This document shows, piece by piece, positions 1-8,298 of a stretch of DNA of 49,698 nt. The DNA is from an uncultured Oceanospirillales bacterium (GTDB taxonomy: Bacteria > Pseudomonadota > Gammaproteobacteria > Pseudomonadales > Endozoicomonadaceae). Where the stretch lies: assembly GCA_947040555.1 (NCBI GenBank), contig CAMRBW010000011.1, forward strand, positions 1-49,698, written 5' to 3'. Numbering within the stretch: position 1 is the first letter of the stretch; each line of letters opens with the position of its first letter. Made by a program: the position numbers and the translations under genes. The notes beneath the pieces are model-generated. The model ran no database searches and was not told the origin of the DNA. It saw nothing but the letters and a program-made list of their open reading frames with translations.

Positions 1-136
1 GAGCGGCTTCAACTACAACGGCTGCTTCTGCAACGGGAGCGGCTTCAACTACAACGGCTGCTTCTGCAACGGGAGCGGCTTCAACTACAACGGCTGCTTC
101 TGCAACGGGAGCGGCTTCAACTACAACGGCTGCTTC
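1..136. repeat. 36-bp tandem repeat in the secG tail
   Basis: Three perfect 36-bp units (1-36, 37-72, 73-108) and a fourth of 28 matching bases (109-136) stand head to tail. The array probably continues beyond the window edge. The period is a multiple of three, so copy-number changes keep the secG frame and add or remove 12-residue blocks (containing VAEAAVVVEA) of the SecG tail. Perfect identity suggests recent expansion. Confidence 0.95.
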
Positions 137-655
137 CACAACGGCTGCTGGAGCTTCTTCAGTTACAACAGCTGCTTCTACAGCTGCTGGAACCTCTATA
201 GAGGCAGCCGGTACTTCCGCAGGAGCTGGTGCTTCTACAGGAGCCGGTGCTTCTACAGGAGCCGGTGCTTCTACAGGAGCTGGTACTTCCGCAGGAGCTG
301 GCATTTCGTCTACAGCGATAACGGGAACATCTGCAGAGATAGCCGGAACGTCCTCAACGAGAACCTCTTCCTGCTTAACAGCAGTAGGAATACCCAGTAC
401 ATCGCCATCAGAGATAACATCTGCTTTCTGCTTAGCGATGGTGGCCAGACTAATGCTGGTCACGAAGAAGATCGCCGCCAGAACGGCTGTTGTCCGGGAC
501 AGGAAGTTTCCTGAACCCGAGCTGCCAAATACAGTCTGTGATGCGCCCGAACCAAAGGAGGCACCGGCATCGGCACCTTTACCTTGTTGCAACATGACAA
601 AGCCAATAAGGCCAAGAGCCGCCAACACATGTACGACTAAAATTAATGTTTCCAT
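1..655 (-). CDS. secG: SecG, preprotein translocase subunit with a long repetitive C-terminal tail (partial)
   Basis: SecG is a small inner-membrane subunit of the SecYEG channel that assists SecA-driven protein export. The ATG at 655 lies just after the tpiA stop and begins METLILVVHVLAALGLIGFV. The first hydrophobic segment is followed by the family loop MLQQGKGADAGASFGSG and a second hydrophobic segment (AVLAAIFFVTSISLATIA). The family is usually about 110 residues, but here the frame is still open after 218 residues at the window edge. The extra sequence after about residue 85 is Ala/Val/Pro/Glu-rich. It consists first of six-residue units of the type PAPVEA, then of 12-residue units containing VAEAAVVVEA. 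The fold assignment is firm. The role of the tail is unknown, and the C-terminus lies outside the window. The gene is last in the folP-glmM-tpiA-secG run, as in Pseudomonas. Confidence 0.93.
   Translation of the reverse strand, partial: METLILVVHVLAALGLIGFVMLQQGKGADAGASFGSGASQTVFGSSGSGNFLSRTTAVLAAIFFVTSISLATIAKQKADVISDGDVLGIPTAVKQEEVLVEDVPAISADVPVIAVDEMPAPAEVPAPVEAPAPVEAPAPVEAPAPAEVPAASIEVPAAVEAAVVTEEAPAAVVEAAVVVEAAPVAEAAVVVEAAPVAEAAVVVEAAPVAEAAVVVEAA
210..299. repeat. 18-bp tandem repeat in the secG tail
   Basis: Five consecutive 18-bp units start at 210, 228, 246, 264 and 282. Units 228 and 246 are identical, and the others differ at a few bases. On the minus strand they encode six-residue blocks such as PAPVEA and PAPAEV. 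This is a second in-frame array in the same tail, between the membrane part of SecG and the 36-bp array. Confidence 0.93.
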
Positions 656-658
656 CCT

Positions 659-1429
659 TTATCCCGCAGCACGACAGATAGTAAGAAAGTCCTGTACGTC
701 CAGAGACGCACCACCCACCAGACCACCATCAACGTCAGCACCAGCAAAAATCTCGGCTGCGTTGGAGCCCTTCACGCTGCCGCCGTAAAGGATACGGGTA
801 CGGGCAGCCATATCAGCATCATGCTCAGCCAGCAGCCCACGGATTGCGGCATGAGCTTCCTGAGCCTGTTCAGGAGTAGCGGTCAGACCGGTACCGATAG
901 CCCACACCGGCTCGTAAGCGATAACCAGTTCAGTCAGAGACTCTGGCGCAGAATTTTTCAGTACAGCTTTAATCTGACGGGCAACAACCTCATCAGTACG
1001 ACCTTCCTGACGCTCTTCCAGGCTCTCACCGACACAGAGAACAGGAACCAGCCCTGCCAGACCGGCACGCTCAACTTTGGTAGCAACATCAGCATCGGTT
1101 TCACCGTAGATAGCACGACGCTCAGAGTGACCAACCAGCACTAACTTACAGCCAAAATCCTTGGCCATGGCTACAGATGCTTCGCCAGTATAGGCGCCGG
1201 ATTCTGCGGTGCAGATATTTTGCAGACCCCAGGCAACATTTGTAGAAGAAAGTGCATTTTCTACCTGCTGGACAAAAACAGCAGATGGGAATACAGCAAC
1301 TTCGATATCATTTACCAGACCATCTTTGGCAAACTGGGTCAGACCGGTGGTCAGACCATCAATCAGTGCAGATACCGACTCACGGGAACCGTTCATTTTC
1401 CAGTTACCGGCAACAAGTGGCTTGCGCAT
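659..1429 (-). CDS. tpiA: Triosephosphate isomerase
   Basis: This cytosolic (beta/alpha)8-barrel enzyme interconverts dihydroxyacetone phosphate and glyceraldehyde 3-phosphate in glycolysis and gluconeogenesis. The protein has 256 residues, the family's normal length. Visible active-site elements are Lys11 in AGNWKMNG, His101 in VGHSERR, Glu173 in AYEPVWAIGTG, and the phosphate loop YGGSVKGSN. I chose the ATG at 1429 because it gives the standard N-terminus MRKPLVAGNWK and has a GAGG ribosome site about eight bases upstream. The frame is open for five more codons upstream to 1444. Only three bases separate it from secG, so the two are probably cotranscribed and translationally linked. Confidence 0.98.
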   Translation of the reverse strand: MRKPLVAGNWKMNGSRESVSALIDGLTTGLTQFAKDGLVNDIEVAVFPSAVFVQQVENALSSTNVAWGLQNICTAESGAYTGEASVAMAKDFGCKLVLVGHSERRAIYGETDADVATKVERAGLAGLVPVLCVGESLEERQEGRTDEVVARQIKAVLKNSAPESLTELVIAYEPVWAIGTGLTATPEQAQEAHAAIRGLLAEHDADMAARTRILYGGSVKGSNAAEIFAGADVDGGLVGGASLDVQDFLTICRAAG

Positions 1430-1545
1430 AAAGAACCTCATCAAGAGAAGGGGCGAAATGTTAGCTTACCGTCAGCGCCCATGACAATGGGCACTGCTCA
1501 AAAGCTGCGATCTCAACATGACATCGCAGCCGATAGATTTCAGAT

Positions 1546-2883
1546 TTAACTCAGCTCGGCTTTTACCACATTGGCCAGAGCTTCACAGCGAGTGGCGACT
1601 TCGTCGGCATCCTCGCCTTCGATCATGACGCGAATCACCGGCTCGGTACCGGAGGTGCGCAGCAGCACCCGGCCACGACCGGCCATTTCACTTTCCGTGG
1701 TACGGATAGCTTCAGCAATCCTCGGATTTTCCTCTGGATTCACCCGCTGAGCCATACGCACGTTGATCATAGTCTGGGGAAATTTCACCATATCGCCACT
1801 CAGCTCTGCCAGAGTGCGGCCAGTTTCGACCATAACACGCAGAACCTGAAGGGCAGCTACAATACCATCTCCGGTGGTAGAAACATGGCGACAGATCAAA
1901 TGACCGGATGATTCACCACCCAATTCCCAGCCTTTGGCCAATAACAATTCGTTAACATAGCGGTCACCCACCTGGGCACGTAAGAACGGGATACCTGCAG
2001 TCTCCATCGCCTTTTCAAGGCCGAGGTTAGACATCACCGTACCCACAACACCACCACTGAGTTTGCCGCTACCGTGGCGATAACGGGCAATAATACACAA
2101 CAGTTCATCACCATCAACCTCACGGCCGGTGTGATCCACCATCAAAACCCGGTCACCGTCACCATCAAAGGCGATACCCAGATCAGCCTTCTTTTCCAGA
2201 ACCCTCGCCTGCAATGTGCCAATGCAGGTAGAGCCAACATCTTCATTAATGTTCAGACCATTGGGGGAGATGCCAATGGCATCCACTTTTGCACCCAGCT
2301 CGCTAAACACCGTCGGACCCACTTTATAGGCCGCACCGTGGGCAGCATCCACCACCATATGCAACCCTGAAAAATCAAGGTGTGAGCGTACAGTCGCCTT
2401 ACAATATTCGATATAACGGCCGGCGGCATCGTCGATACGACGGGCGCGACCCAGCTGAGAAGGATCGGAGAAGGTGATCTCCTGATCCATCATATTCTCG
2501 ATGGCCAGCTCGACCTCATCCGGAAGCTTGGTTCCCTGAGCCGAGAAGAACTTGATGCCATTATCGTAGTAAGGGTTATGGGAAGCACTGATAACGATGC
2601 CGGCATTGGCATTAAAAGTACGGGTCAAATAAGCAATTGCAGGTGTTGGCAGTGGCCCCAGCAACCAGGCATCGATACCGGCGGCAGCCAAACCAGCCTC
2701 AAGGGCAGACTCAAACATATAACCGGAAAGACGGGTATCCTTACCAATAAGAACCCGATGAGCTCCCCGATCGGCAAACACCTTACCGGCGGCCCAACCC
2801 AGCTTTAACATGAACTCGGGAGTAATGGGGAACTGACCAACCTGCCCGCGAACACCATCTGTACCGAAATACTTGCGTCCCAT
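1546..2883 (-). CDS. glmM: Phosphoglucosamine mutase
   Basis: GlmM converts glucosamine 6-phosphate to glucosamine 1-phosphate, on the way to UDP-GlcNAc for peptidoglycan and LPS. It has 445 residues, typical for the family. It starts [13 protein letters not shown]. The phosphoserine loop is [12 protein letters not shown] (catalytic Ser101), the metal site is DGDGDR, and the C-terminal sugar-phosphate loop is [11 protein letters not shown]. An AGGA site lies six bases before the ATG. It sits between folP and tpiA on the same strand. The 116-bp gap to tpiA contains no further gene. Confidence 0.98.
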   Translation of the reverse strand: MGRKYFGTDGVRGQVGQFPITPEFMLKLGWAAGKVFADRGAHRVLIGKDTRLSGYMFESALEAGLAAAGIDAWLLGPLPTPAIAYLTRTFNANAGIVISASHNPYYDNGIKFFSAQGTKLPDEVELAIENMMDQEITFSDPSQLGRARRIDDAAGRYIEYCKATVRSHLDFSGLHMVVDAAHGAAYKVGPTVFSELGAKVDAIGISPNGLNINEDVGSTCIGTLQARVLEKKADLGIAFDGDGDRVLMVDHTGREVDGDELLCIIARYRHGSGKLSGGVVGTVMSNLGLEKAMETAGIPFLRAQVGDRYVNELLLAKGWELGGESSGHLICRHVSTTGDGIVAALQVLRVMVETGRTLAELSGDMVKFPQTMINVRMAQRVNPEENPRIAEAIRTTESEMAGRGRVLLRTSGTEPVIRVMIEGEDADEVATRCEALANVVKAELS

Positions 2884-2930
2884 GAAATTCCTACCTGATT
2901 TCCTTTATAAAATGCTGCATCACTGCCCTG

Positions 2931-3752
2931 TCAAGCATCAGCGACTGCTCTCAACATGGCCAGTGCATCAGCGGTTTCCCGCACATCATGTACCCGAAGA
3001 ATCTGTGCGCCCACCTGAGCCAGCAGAACCGCGAGCGCAACACTGGCCACCATGCGTTCATCCGCTGTGTTATCAAGCACTGTACCAATAAAGCCCTTGC
3101 GCGACACGCCAGCGAGCAGAGGAAAACCGAATTTTTTAAACTCATCAAAACGCTTGACCAGCTCATAATTCAGAGCGGGCGTCTTACCAAACATACCACC
3201 ACCGAAACCGGGATCAAGGATGATATTTTCCCGTTTGATGCCTGCAAGCTCACACAAGCGCACACGTTCGAGAAAATAGTCACCTATCGCGGCAACGATA
3301 TCGTCGTAAACCGGCACAACCCCCGGCTCCTGTTGATCCAGCAGAGAGTGCATCAGCACCACCGGCACCTGAAACTCGGCAGCGACTTCCAGGGCACCGG
3401 GGCGGGAGAGCGCTCGGACATCATTAATGATGCTTGCTCCTGCGGCAACGGCCTCGCGCATCACCTCCGGTGAGCTGGTATCCACCGAAATCGTACTATC
3501 AGACTCTTTGCGCAGTGCGGCGACAACCGGAACGACCCGATCAATCTCCTCCTGAACAGGGATTCTCTGGGCGGTGGGACGGGTTGACTCGCCACCGATA
3601 TCGATAATATCTGCACCGGCAGCGATCATCGCACGGGCATGAACCAAGGCCCTTTCCAGAGAGTTGTAACGCCCGCCATCAGAGAAAGAGTCCGGCGTTA
3701 CATTGAGAATGCCCATAATCCGGGGGCTTGCCAAATCGGGATACACCTGCAT
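2931..3752 (-). CDS. folP: Dihydropteroate synthase
   Basis: FolP joins p-aminobenzoate to 6-hydroxymethyl-dihydropterin diphosphate in folate synthesis and is the target of sulfonamides. Signature stretches are MGILNVTPDSFSDGG, DIGGESTRP, LDPGFGGGMFGKT and GVSRKGFIG, all in a TIM-barrel order. I chose the ATG at 3752 (273 aa, beginning MQVYPDLASPRIMGIL), which is preceded by AAGG. The frame is open upstream to 3815, but the extra 21 residues do not resemble the family. The glmM start follows 47 bp downstream, so folP-glmM-tpiA-secG looks like one transcription unit. Confidence 0.97.
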   Translation of the reverse strand: MQVYPDLASPRIMGILNVTPDSFSDGGRYNSLERALVHARAMIAAGADIIDIGGESTRPTAQRIPVQEEIDRVVPVVAALRKESDSTISVDTSSPEVMREAVAAGASIINDVRALSRPGALEVAAEFQVPVVLMHSLLDQQEPGVVPVYDDIVAAIGDYFLERVRLCELAGIKRENIILDPGFGGGMFGKTPALNYELVKRFDEFKKFGFPLLAGVSRKGFIGTVLDNTADERMVASVALAVLLAQVGAQILRVHDVRETADALAMLRAVADA

Positions 3753-4087
3753 AGAGTGCGGCCTTGAAACTGTCTTGAAAATAGCTGGGCAAAATGACCG
3801 GGCAGTGTAACCCATTCACACCCCAGATAGAAAATCACGCAAGTATACCTGTAAATGCCGCATATACGTACGTCAAGATGTAACAGAATACCTGCTCTAA
3901 TCTGTGAAACACTCTATCAACTGTCCACTACAGCCAAACGCTGGGTTAATCCAATAAGTGTACGGTCGAGAACTGCAATAGATCGTTTACTTATGAAAGT
4001 AGTTTTACCAGGCATGACCACTCACGAAGCAATAGCCTGTTGATGTGATCAACGTTATTTGCAAAAAATACTGAACAGACTCTCAGC
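3753..4087. other. Intergenic region folP/ftsH
   Basis: About 380 bp separate folP from the ftsH stop codon, including the ftsH terminator at its right end. The only open frame on the plus strand (3855-4043, 62 codons) has no family resemblance and no clear ribosome site. The region presumably holds the promoter for folP-glmM-tpiA-secG on the minus strand. I could not pick out a convincing -35/-10 pair. Confidence 0.5.
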
Positions 4088-4113
4088 AAAAAGGGAGCCG
4101 AAGCTCCCTTTAA
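4088..4113 (-). terminator. Intrinsic terminator after ftsH
   Basis: Read on the minus strand this is a perfect stem GGGAGC, loop TTCG, GCTCCC, followed by five T. A stable TTCG tetraloop and a T-run about 22 bases after the ftsH stop make a textbook Rho-independent terminator. It separates ftsH from folP. Confidence 0.92.
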
Positions 4114-4134
4114 AAGTCACCAGTGTTCCGATGG

Positions 4135-6102
4135 TCAGTGCTGACCGGCTGGACCACCTACAGGTTTATCATCACCGGCATCCATTGAATCATCCACGGT
4201 GGGAACATCACTTTTAGACCGTTCTTCAGACACCGCCTGAGCGTTACCGGAGTCGTTGTCCTTATCCCAGTCTTTGGGAGGACGTGGATTCTTGCCTTCC
4301 ATGATGTCGTCGATTTGAGGTGCGTCGATGGTTTCATACTCCATCAGCGCATCCTTCATCAGCTCCAGCTTGTCCCGATGATCGTCCAGAATTTTGTAAG
4401 CGGTGTTATAGCAGTGATCGATAATGGAACGGACTTCCTCATCAATCGCCTTCGCAGTTTCGCCGCTGACATTCACATGGTGTGCGCCCTGACTCTTGCC
4501 CAGGAAGATTTCACCTTCGTCTTCTGCATATAGCAGAGGACCAAGTTTCTCGGACAGACCCCATTTGGTCACCATATTACGAGCCATTTGGGTCGCTTGC
4601 TGAATGTCGTTGGAGGCACCGGTAGAAACGCCATCCTTGCCGTACAGCAACTCTTCCGCGATACGACCACCGTACATGGAAGCAACACGACCAATCAGAT
4701 AACGACGGCTGTAGCTGACTTTATCTTCTTCCGGCAGGTACATGGTCACACCCAACGCACGACCACGGGGGATGATACTCACCTTGTAAACCGGATCATG
4801 CTCAGGCATCAGGCGACCAACAATGGCGTGACCAGCCTCATGATAAGCGGTCATTTCTTTGTCTTTCTCGCTCATCACCATGGACTTGCGCTCAGCACCC
4901 ATCATGATCTTGTCTTTGGCCTGGTCAAATTCCAGCTTGCCGACGGCACGTTTGTTGGAACGGGCAGCAAACAGCGCTGCTTCGTTCACCAGGTTGGCCA
5001 GATCCGCACCGGAGAAGCCGGGCGTACCACGGGCGATAACACTGGCTTCAACATCATCACCACAAGGTACCTTGCGCATATGCACATTGAGGATTTGCTC
5101 GCGGCCACGGATATCGGGCAGAGACACAACCACCTGACGGTCAAAACGACCAGGACGCAGCAGCGCAGGGTCGAGAACGTCGGGACGGTTGGTGGCAGCA
5201 ATAACAATAATACCGTCGTTTGCTTCAAAGCCATCCATCTCCACCAGCAGCTGGTTCAAGGTCTGCTCACGTTCATCGTGACCACCACCCAGACCGGCAC
5301 CACGGTGACGACCAACAGCATCGATTTCATCGATAAAGATGATGCAGGGCGCTTGCTTTTTGGCTTGCTCAAACATGTCGCGAACACGGGAAGCACCGAC
5401 ACCGACAAACATCTCAACAAAGTCGGAACCGGAGATGGTGAAGAATGGCACCTTGGCTTCACCGGCAATGGCTTTTGCCAGCAAGGTCTTACCCGTACCA
5501 GGAGAACCCACCATCAGCACACCACGGGGAATGCGGCCACCCAGACGCTGGAACTTGCTGGGATCTCTCAGGAAGTCCACCAGCTCCTGCACATCCTGCT
5601 TGGCCTCATCAACACCGGCAACATCTGCGAATGTAGTCTTGATCTGATCCTCTGAAAGGAGGCGCGCCTTACTCTTGCCGAAGCTCATGGGGCCGCCTTT
5701 GCCGCCACCACCGCCCTGCATCTGGCGCATAAAGAACATGAATACGGCAATAATCACCAGAATCGGGAAACTGGCAACCAGCAACTGTGACCAGATGCTC
5801 TGCTTTTCAATAGGTTTTGCTTCAACCTGAACGTTGCTGTGCAGCATGTCGTCCATCAGCTTGTCGTCCCGAATGGTCGGAGGCAAGTTGACTTCAAAGC
5901 GTTCATTGTTAATGTACGTCCCGTTCAGCGTATAACCGTCGATCAGCACCCGACTGACCTGACCGTTCTCCACCTGCGAGACGAAGTCAGAGTAATTGAC
6001 CTTCTGGGTTGAACCCTGGATGCCATCAAAGTTTTTAAAAACCGTCAGCAATACCAGGGCGATCACCACCCAAAGAATTAGATTTTTTGCCATATCATTC
6101 AA
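4135..6102 (-). CDS. ftsH: ATP-dependent zinc metalloprotease FtsH
   Basis: FtsH is a membrane-anchored AAA+ protease that degrades misfolded membrane proteins and regulators such as sigma-32 and LpxC. It has 655 residues. The domains in order are TM1 (about 8-24), a periplasmic domain, TM2 (about 107-126), the glycine linker [13 protein letters not shown], and the AAA domain. Walker A is GSPGTGKT (199-206), Walker B IIFIDEID, and the second region of homology RPGRFDR. The zinc protease motif is HEAGH (421-425). The start is TTG at 6102 (giving [11 protein letters not shown]). It has a GAGGG site seven bases upstream and matches the longer E. coli form MSDMAKN. The ATG at 6093 is the alternative. 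The C-terminal tail is charged and poorly conserved, as usual. It follows rlmE on the same strand, as in E. coli. Confidence 0.98.
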   Translation of the reverse strand: MNDMAKNLILWVVIALVLLTVFKNFDGIQGSTQKVNYSDFVSQVENGQVSRVLIDGYTLNGTYINNERFEVNLPPTIRDDKLMDDMLHSNVQVEAKPIEKQSIWSQLLVASFPILVIIAVFMFFMRQMQGGGGGKGGPMSFGKSKARLLSEDQIKTTFADVAGVDEAKQDVQELVDFLRDPSKFQRLGGRIPRGVLMVGSPGTGKTLLAKAIAGEAKVPFFTISGSDFVEMFVGVGASRVRDMFEQAKKQAPCIIFIDEIDAVGRHRGAGLGGGHDEREQTLNQLLVEMDGFEANDGIIVIAATNRPDVLDPALLRPGRFDRQVVVSLPDIRGREQILNVHMRKVPCGDDVEASVIARGTPGFSGADLANLVNEAALFAARSNKRAVGKLEFDQAKDKIMMGAERKSMVMSEKDKEMTAYHEAGHAIVGRLMPEHDPVYKVSIIPRGRALGVTMYLPEEDKVSYSRRYLIGRVASMYGGRIAEELLYGKDGVSTGASNDIQQATQMARNMVTKWGLSEKLGPLLYAEDEGEIFLGKSQGAHHVNVSGETAKAIDEEVRSIIDHCYNTAYKILDDHRDKLELMKDALMEYETIDAPQIDDIMEGKNPRPPKDWDKDNDSGNAQAVSEERSKSDVPTVDDSMDAGDDKPVGGPAGQH

Positions 6103-6347
6103 ATGTGTACCCTCACCGAGCGCTTATCGGTACGTCTGAAACTGTGGCTCTGAACGGGAATAATCAGAGCATGTCCTGTTATTATCGCAGGAGTTACACC
6201 TGAGCTTACATCCGCACAAAGCTCCCCTCCCTGCTCAACATTACTACAGAATGGTAGGCAGAAACAGTATGGAGAGGAAGTCTCTGCCTATACCCATGAT
6301 TACAAATTTCTATAAAACGAGAACACAATAATAAGCCATAACCCTGT

Positions 6348-6375
6348 AATGGGGGCGAAGCGTGAAACTTACAAC
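6348..6375 (-). promoter_or_regulatory. Possible sigma-32 promoter for ftsH
   Basis: On the minus strand GTTGTAA is followed, after 13 bases, by CCCCCATTA. The latter matches the heat-shock -10 consensus (CCCCATNT) well; the -35 matches CTTGAAA at five of seven positions. It lies just after the rlmE stop and about 250 bp before ftsH. Heat control of ftsH is known in E. coli. The weak -35 keeps this a candidate only. The remaining 6103-6347 stretch shows no gene. Confidence 0.4.
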
Positions 6376-6391
6376 CCCTCTACCTACTCCG

Positions 6392-7012
6392 TTACCCTTT
6401 AAACTGACGTCCCAGCAGATAAGTCTCACTGGAACGGGTGCGGGAGGCCCCTGGTTTACGGGTCACTACTGTGCCAAAACTGGAACGCATATCCTTGAGA
6501 TACTCTTCAAAACCTGCACCATGGAAGATTTTCACCAAAAAGGAGCCACCCGGTTTGAGCACCTGCCGCGCTAAATCCAGAGCCAGCTCAACCAGATGCA
6601 TAGCGCGGGGTTGATCAGACGCCTTTACGCCACTCATATTGGGTGCCATATCGGAAATAACCAGATCGACATGATCGGCATCAATCGCTGCCAGAATCTC
6701 TTCCAGAACGGCGTCTTCGGTGAAGTCGCCCTGAACAAAAGCGACATCGGCAATGGGATCCATCGGCAGAATATCAGAGGCTACGATACGTCCCTTGCCG
6801 CCAATTTTTTCAGCAACAACCTGAGTCCAGCCACCGGGAGCTGCGCCCAGATCAACCACTGTCATACCCGGACGAAAGAGTTTGTCCTTCTCTGCGATTT
6901 CCAGCAGTTTATAACTGGCACGGGAACGATAACCATCCTGCTGGGATTGCTGCACATACTGATCATCAAAGTGCTCTTTCAGCCAGCCTGTACTGCTTTT
7001 CGATCTCGCCAC
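6392..7012 (-). CDS. rlmE: 23S rRNA (uridine-2'-O)-methyltransferase RlmE
   Basis: RlmE (FtsJ/RrmJ) uses S-adenosylmethionine to methylate the ribose of U2552 in the A-loop of 23S rRNA, a late step of 50S maturation. The SAM-binding motif [13 protein letters not shown], the SDMAPNMSG segment and the conserved N-terminal [13 protein letters not shown] are visible. I chose the GTG at 7012 (206 aa, [15 protein letters not shown]), because GAGGA stands seven bases before it and the length matches the E. coli protein (209). The frame is open to an ATG at 7063, but those 17 extra residues have no ribosome site and no family match. It is divergent from yhbY and upstream of ftsH. Confidence 0.97.
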   Translation of the reverse strand: MARSKSSTGWLKEHFDDQYVQQSQQDGYRSRASYKLLEIAEKDKLFRPGMTVVDLGAAPGGWTQVVAEKIGGKGRIVASDILPMDPIADVAFVQGDFTEDAVLEEILAAIDADHVDLVISDMAPNMSGVKASDQPRAMHLVELALDLARQVLKPGGSFLVKIFHGAGFEEYLKDMRSSFGTVVTRKPGASRTRSSETYLLGRQFKG

Positions 7013-7348
7013 AATAGAATCCTCATAAAATAGCGAACATTCTAGCGAAATAGAGAACCTCACCCAATCCGCAGATGCGCCATGGCAGCAACATTGGACA
7101 TAACATTCGCATAAGAGACTTGATAATCAGGTTCAATCTGCACGTAACTGCAGGCTAGGAGAGAGTACGTCAGAAATAGACACAATGAATCAGAGAACAA
7201 AGAAATAGTGGCTGTGACGAATTCTGACAACACAAGGTCATCACACGGATCAATGAACGTTTTACTTACTTCCCTCCAGCAGATCATGAACAGGTTCTGA
7301 GAAATGGCAACAGTCATAACCCACAACCCTGACCGAGAGCTTATACTC
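7013..7348. other. Divergent intergenic region rlmE/yhbY
   Basis: These roughly 340 bp between divergent rlmE and yhbY contain only a minus-strand open frame of 108 codons (7060-7386) with no recognisable product and no ribosome site. I regard that frame as chance. The region probably carries the promoters of both genes. Confidence 0.5.
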
Positions 7349-7376
7349 TTGCATCCCTCACAGGTCGCTATAGAAT
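7349..7376 (+). promoter_or_regulatory. Candidate sigma-70 promoter of yhbY
   Basis: TTGCAT (7349-7354) and TAGAAT (7371-7376) are spaced by 16 bases, about 35 bp before the yhbY ATG. The match to consensus is fair. The short predicted leader and the divergent context support it. Confidence 0.45.
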
Positions 7377-7412
7377 GCGCCACCATTCAAAAATTTTTCT
7401 GGAGAATCGTCC

Positions 7413-7715
7413 ATGGCGCTGACCAACGAAAAAAAGCGTGAATACCGTGCCATCGGGCACGCTCTCAAGCCTGTCGTTATTGTATCCGAGAACGGTATTA
7501 CTGATGGCGTTGCTGAAGAGACCCGCCGGGCACTCAATGATCACGAACTGATCAAAGTGAAGTTCGCCATTCTGGACCGCGAAGCAAGAAAGACACTGAT
7601 AAGTGAGCTGTGCGATACCTGTAGCGCAGATTCGGTCCAGACCATTGGCAAAATTGCCCTGATCTTCAAAGCAGCCAAAGAGCCAAACCCGCGTCTCTCC
7701 AACCTGCACCGTTAA
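7413..7715 (+). CDS. yhbY: YhbY, CRS1/YhbY-domain ribosome-associated RNA-binding protein
   Basis: This 100-residue protein is a complete single CRM (CRS1-YhbY) domain. YhbY associates with pre-50S ribosomal particles; the exact role is not settled. Typical features are the start LTNEKKREYRAIGHALKPVV, the VVSENGITDGV-like stretch IVSENGITDGVAEE, the basic surface around HELIKVKF, and the end of the domain IGKIALIFKAAKEPNP. GGAGA stands seven bases before the ATG. It is the only plus-strand gene in this part of the cluster. It is convergent with greA and divergent from rlmE, so it is transcribed alone. Confidence 0.96.
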   Translation: MALTNEKKREYRAIGHALKPVVIVSENGITDGVAEETRRALNDHELIKVKFAILDREARKTLISELCDTCSADSVQTIGKIALIFKAAKEPNPRLSNLHR

Positions 7716-7723
7716 AAGATTTC

Positions 7724-7804
7724 ACCACAGAGGCACAGAGACACAGAGGAAAAGCTTTTAAATAAGAGCTTTTTCTTTTCTCCGTGTCTCTGTGCCTCTG
7801 TGGT
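7724..7804. repeat. Long inverted repeat between yhbY and greA (probable bidirectional terminator)
   Basis: The outer arms are 7724-7749 and 7779-7804, starting ACCACAGAGGCACAG and ending with its complement CTGTGCCTCTGTGGT, with one mismatch over about 26 bp. Inner segments GAAAAGCT and AGCTTTTTC extend the pairing around a small loop. The outer arm belongs to the 'CCACAGAGGCACAGAGA' type of intergenic palindrome, which recurs in unrelated bacteria. Lying between two convergent genes, with T- and A-rich flanks, it can stop transcription from both sides. Confidence 0.85.
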
Positions 7805-7821
7805 TCAGTCTTTTATCTTTT

Positions 7822-8298
7822 TTAGATGTGCTGCACTTCCTGAATTTCGTACTCGATCTTGCCGCTGGGCGTAGCTACCACAACGACATCTCCCTCATCC
7901 TTGCCGATCATGGCGCGGGCGATCGGTGAAGTTACGGAGATTTTGCCTATTTTAATAGAGGCTTCGTCCTCACCAACAATCTTATAGGTCACTTCCGAAT
8001 CATCTTCAGTGTTGAGCAGAGTCACTGTCACACCAAAAATCACCTTCTTCGTGTTCTCTATCTCCAGAACATCAATAATCTGGGCGTTGGAAAGCTTACC
8101 TTCCAGCTCCTGAACACGGCCTTCATTGAAACCCTGCTGCTCACGGGCAGCGTGGTACTCGGCGTTTTCTTTCAGGTCACCAAGTTCACGAGCCTCTGCA
8201 ATAGCAGCAGCAATACGCGGGCGATCCTTGCTCTTTCGAGTCTGCAACTCCTCGCGGAGAGCCTTTTCACCCTCTACGGTCATTGGGTAGCGCTGCAT
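7822..8298 (-). CDS. greA: Transcription elongation factor GreA
   Basis: GreA enters the secondary channel of RNA polymerase and stimulates cleavage of backtracked RNA. It has 158 residues, the normal length. The N-terminal coiled coil starts [18 protein letters not shown], carries the acidic tip around [20 protein letters not shown] (residues about 36-55, with the catalytic acidic pair), and is followed by the FKBP-like domain ending [12 protein letters not shown] lies about ten bases before the ATG. The start overlaps the 3' end of carB by 19 bases, so carB and greA are translated from one message. The order dapB-carA-carB-greA is the same as in P. aeruginosa. Confidence 0.97.
   Translation of the reverse strand: MQRYPMTVEGEKALREELQTRKSKDRPRIAAAIAEARELGDLKENAEYHAAREQQGFNEGRVQELEGKLSNAQIIDVLEIENTKKVIFGVTVTLLNTEDDSEVTYKIVGEDEASIKIGKISVTSPIARAMIGKDEGDVVVVATPSGKIEYEIQEVQHI

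Noticed and set aside
1..136. CRISPR array, suggested by regular repeats at the window start
   Set aside because: The units are contiguous without spacers and are in frame within secG.
7060..7386. 108-codon minus-strand frame in the rlmE/yhbY gap
   Set aside because: No ribosome site and no family. It overlaps the probable yhbY promoter, and the upstream part of rlmE lies in the same zone.
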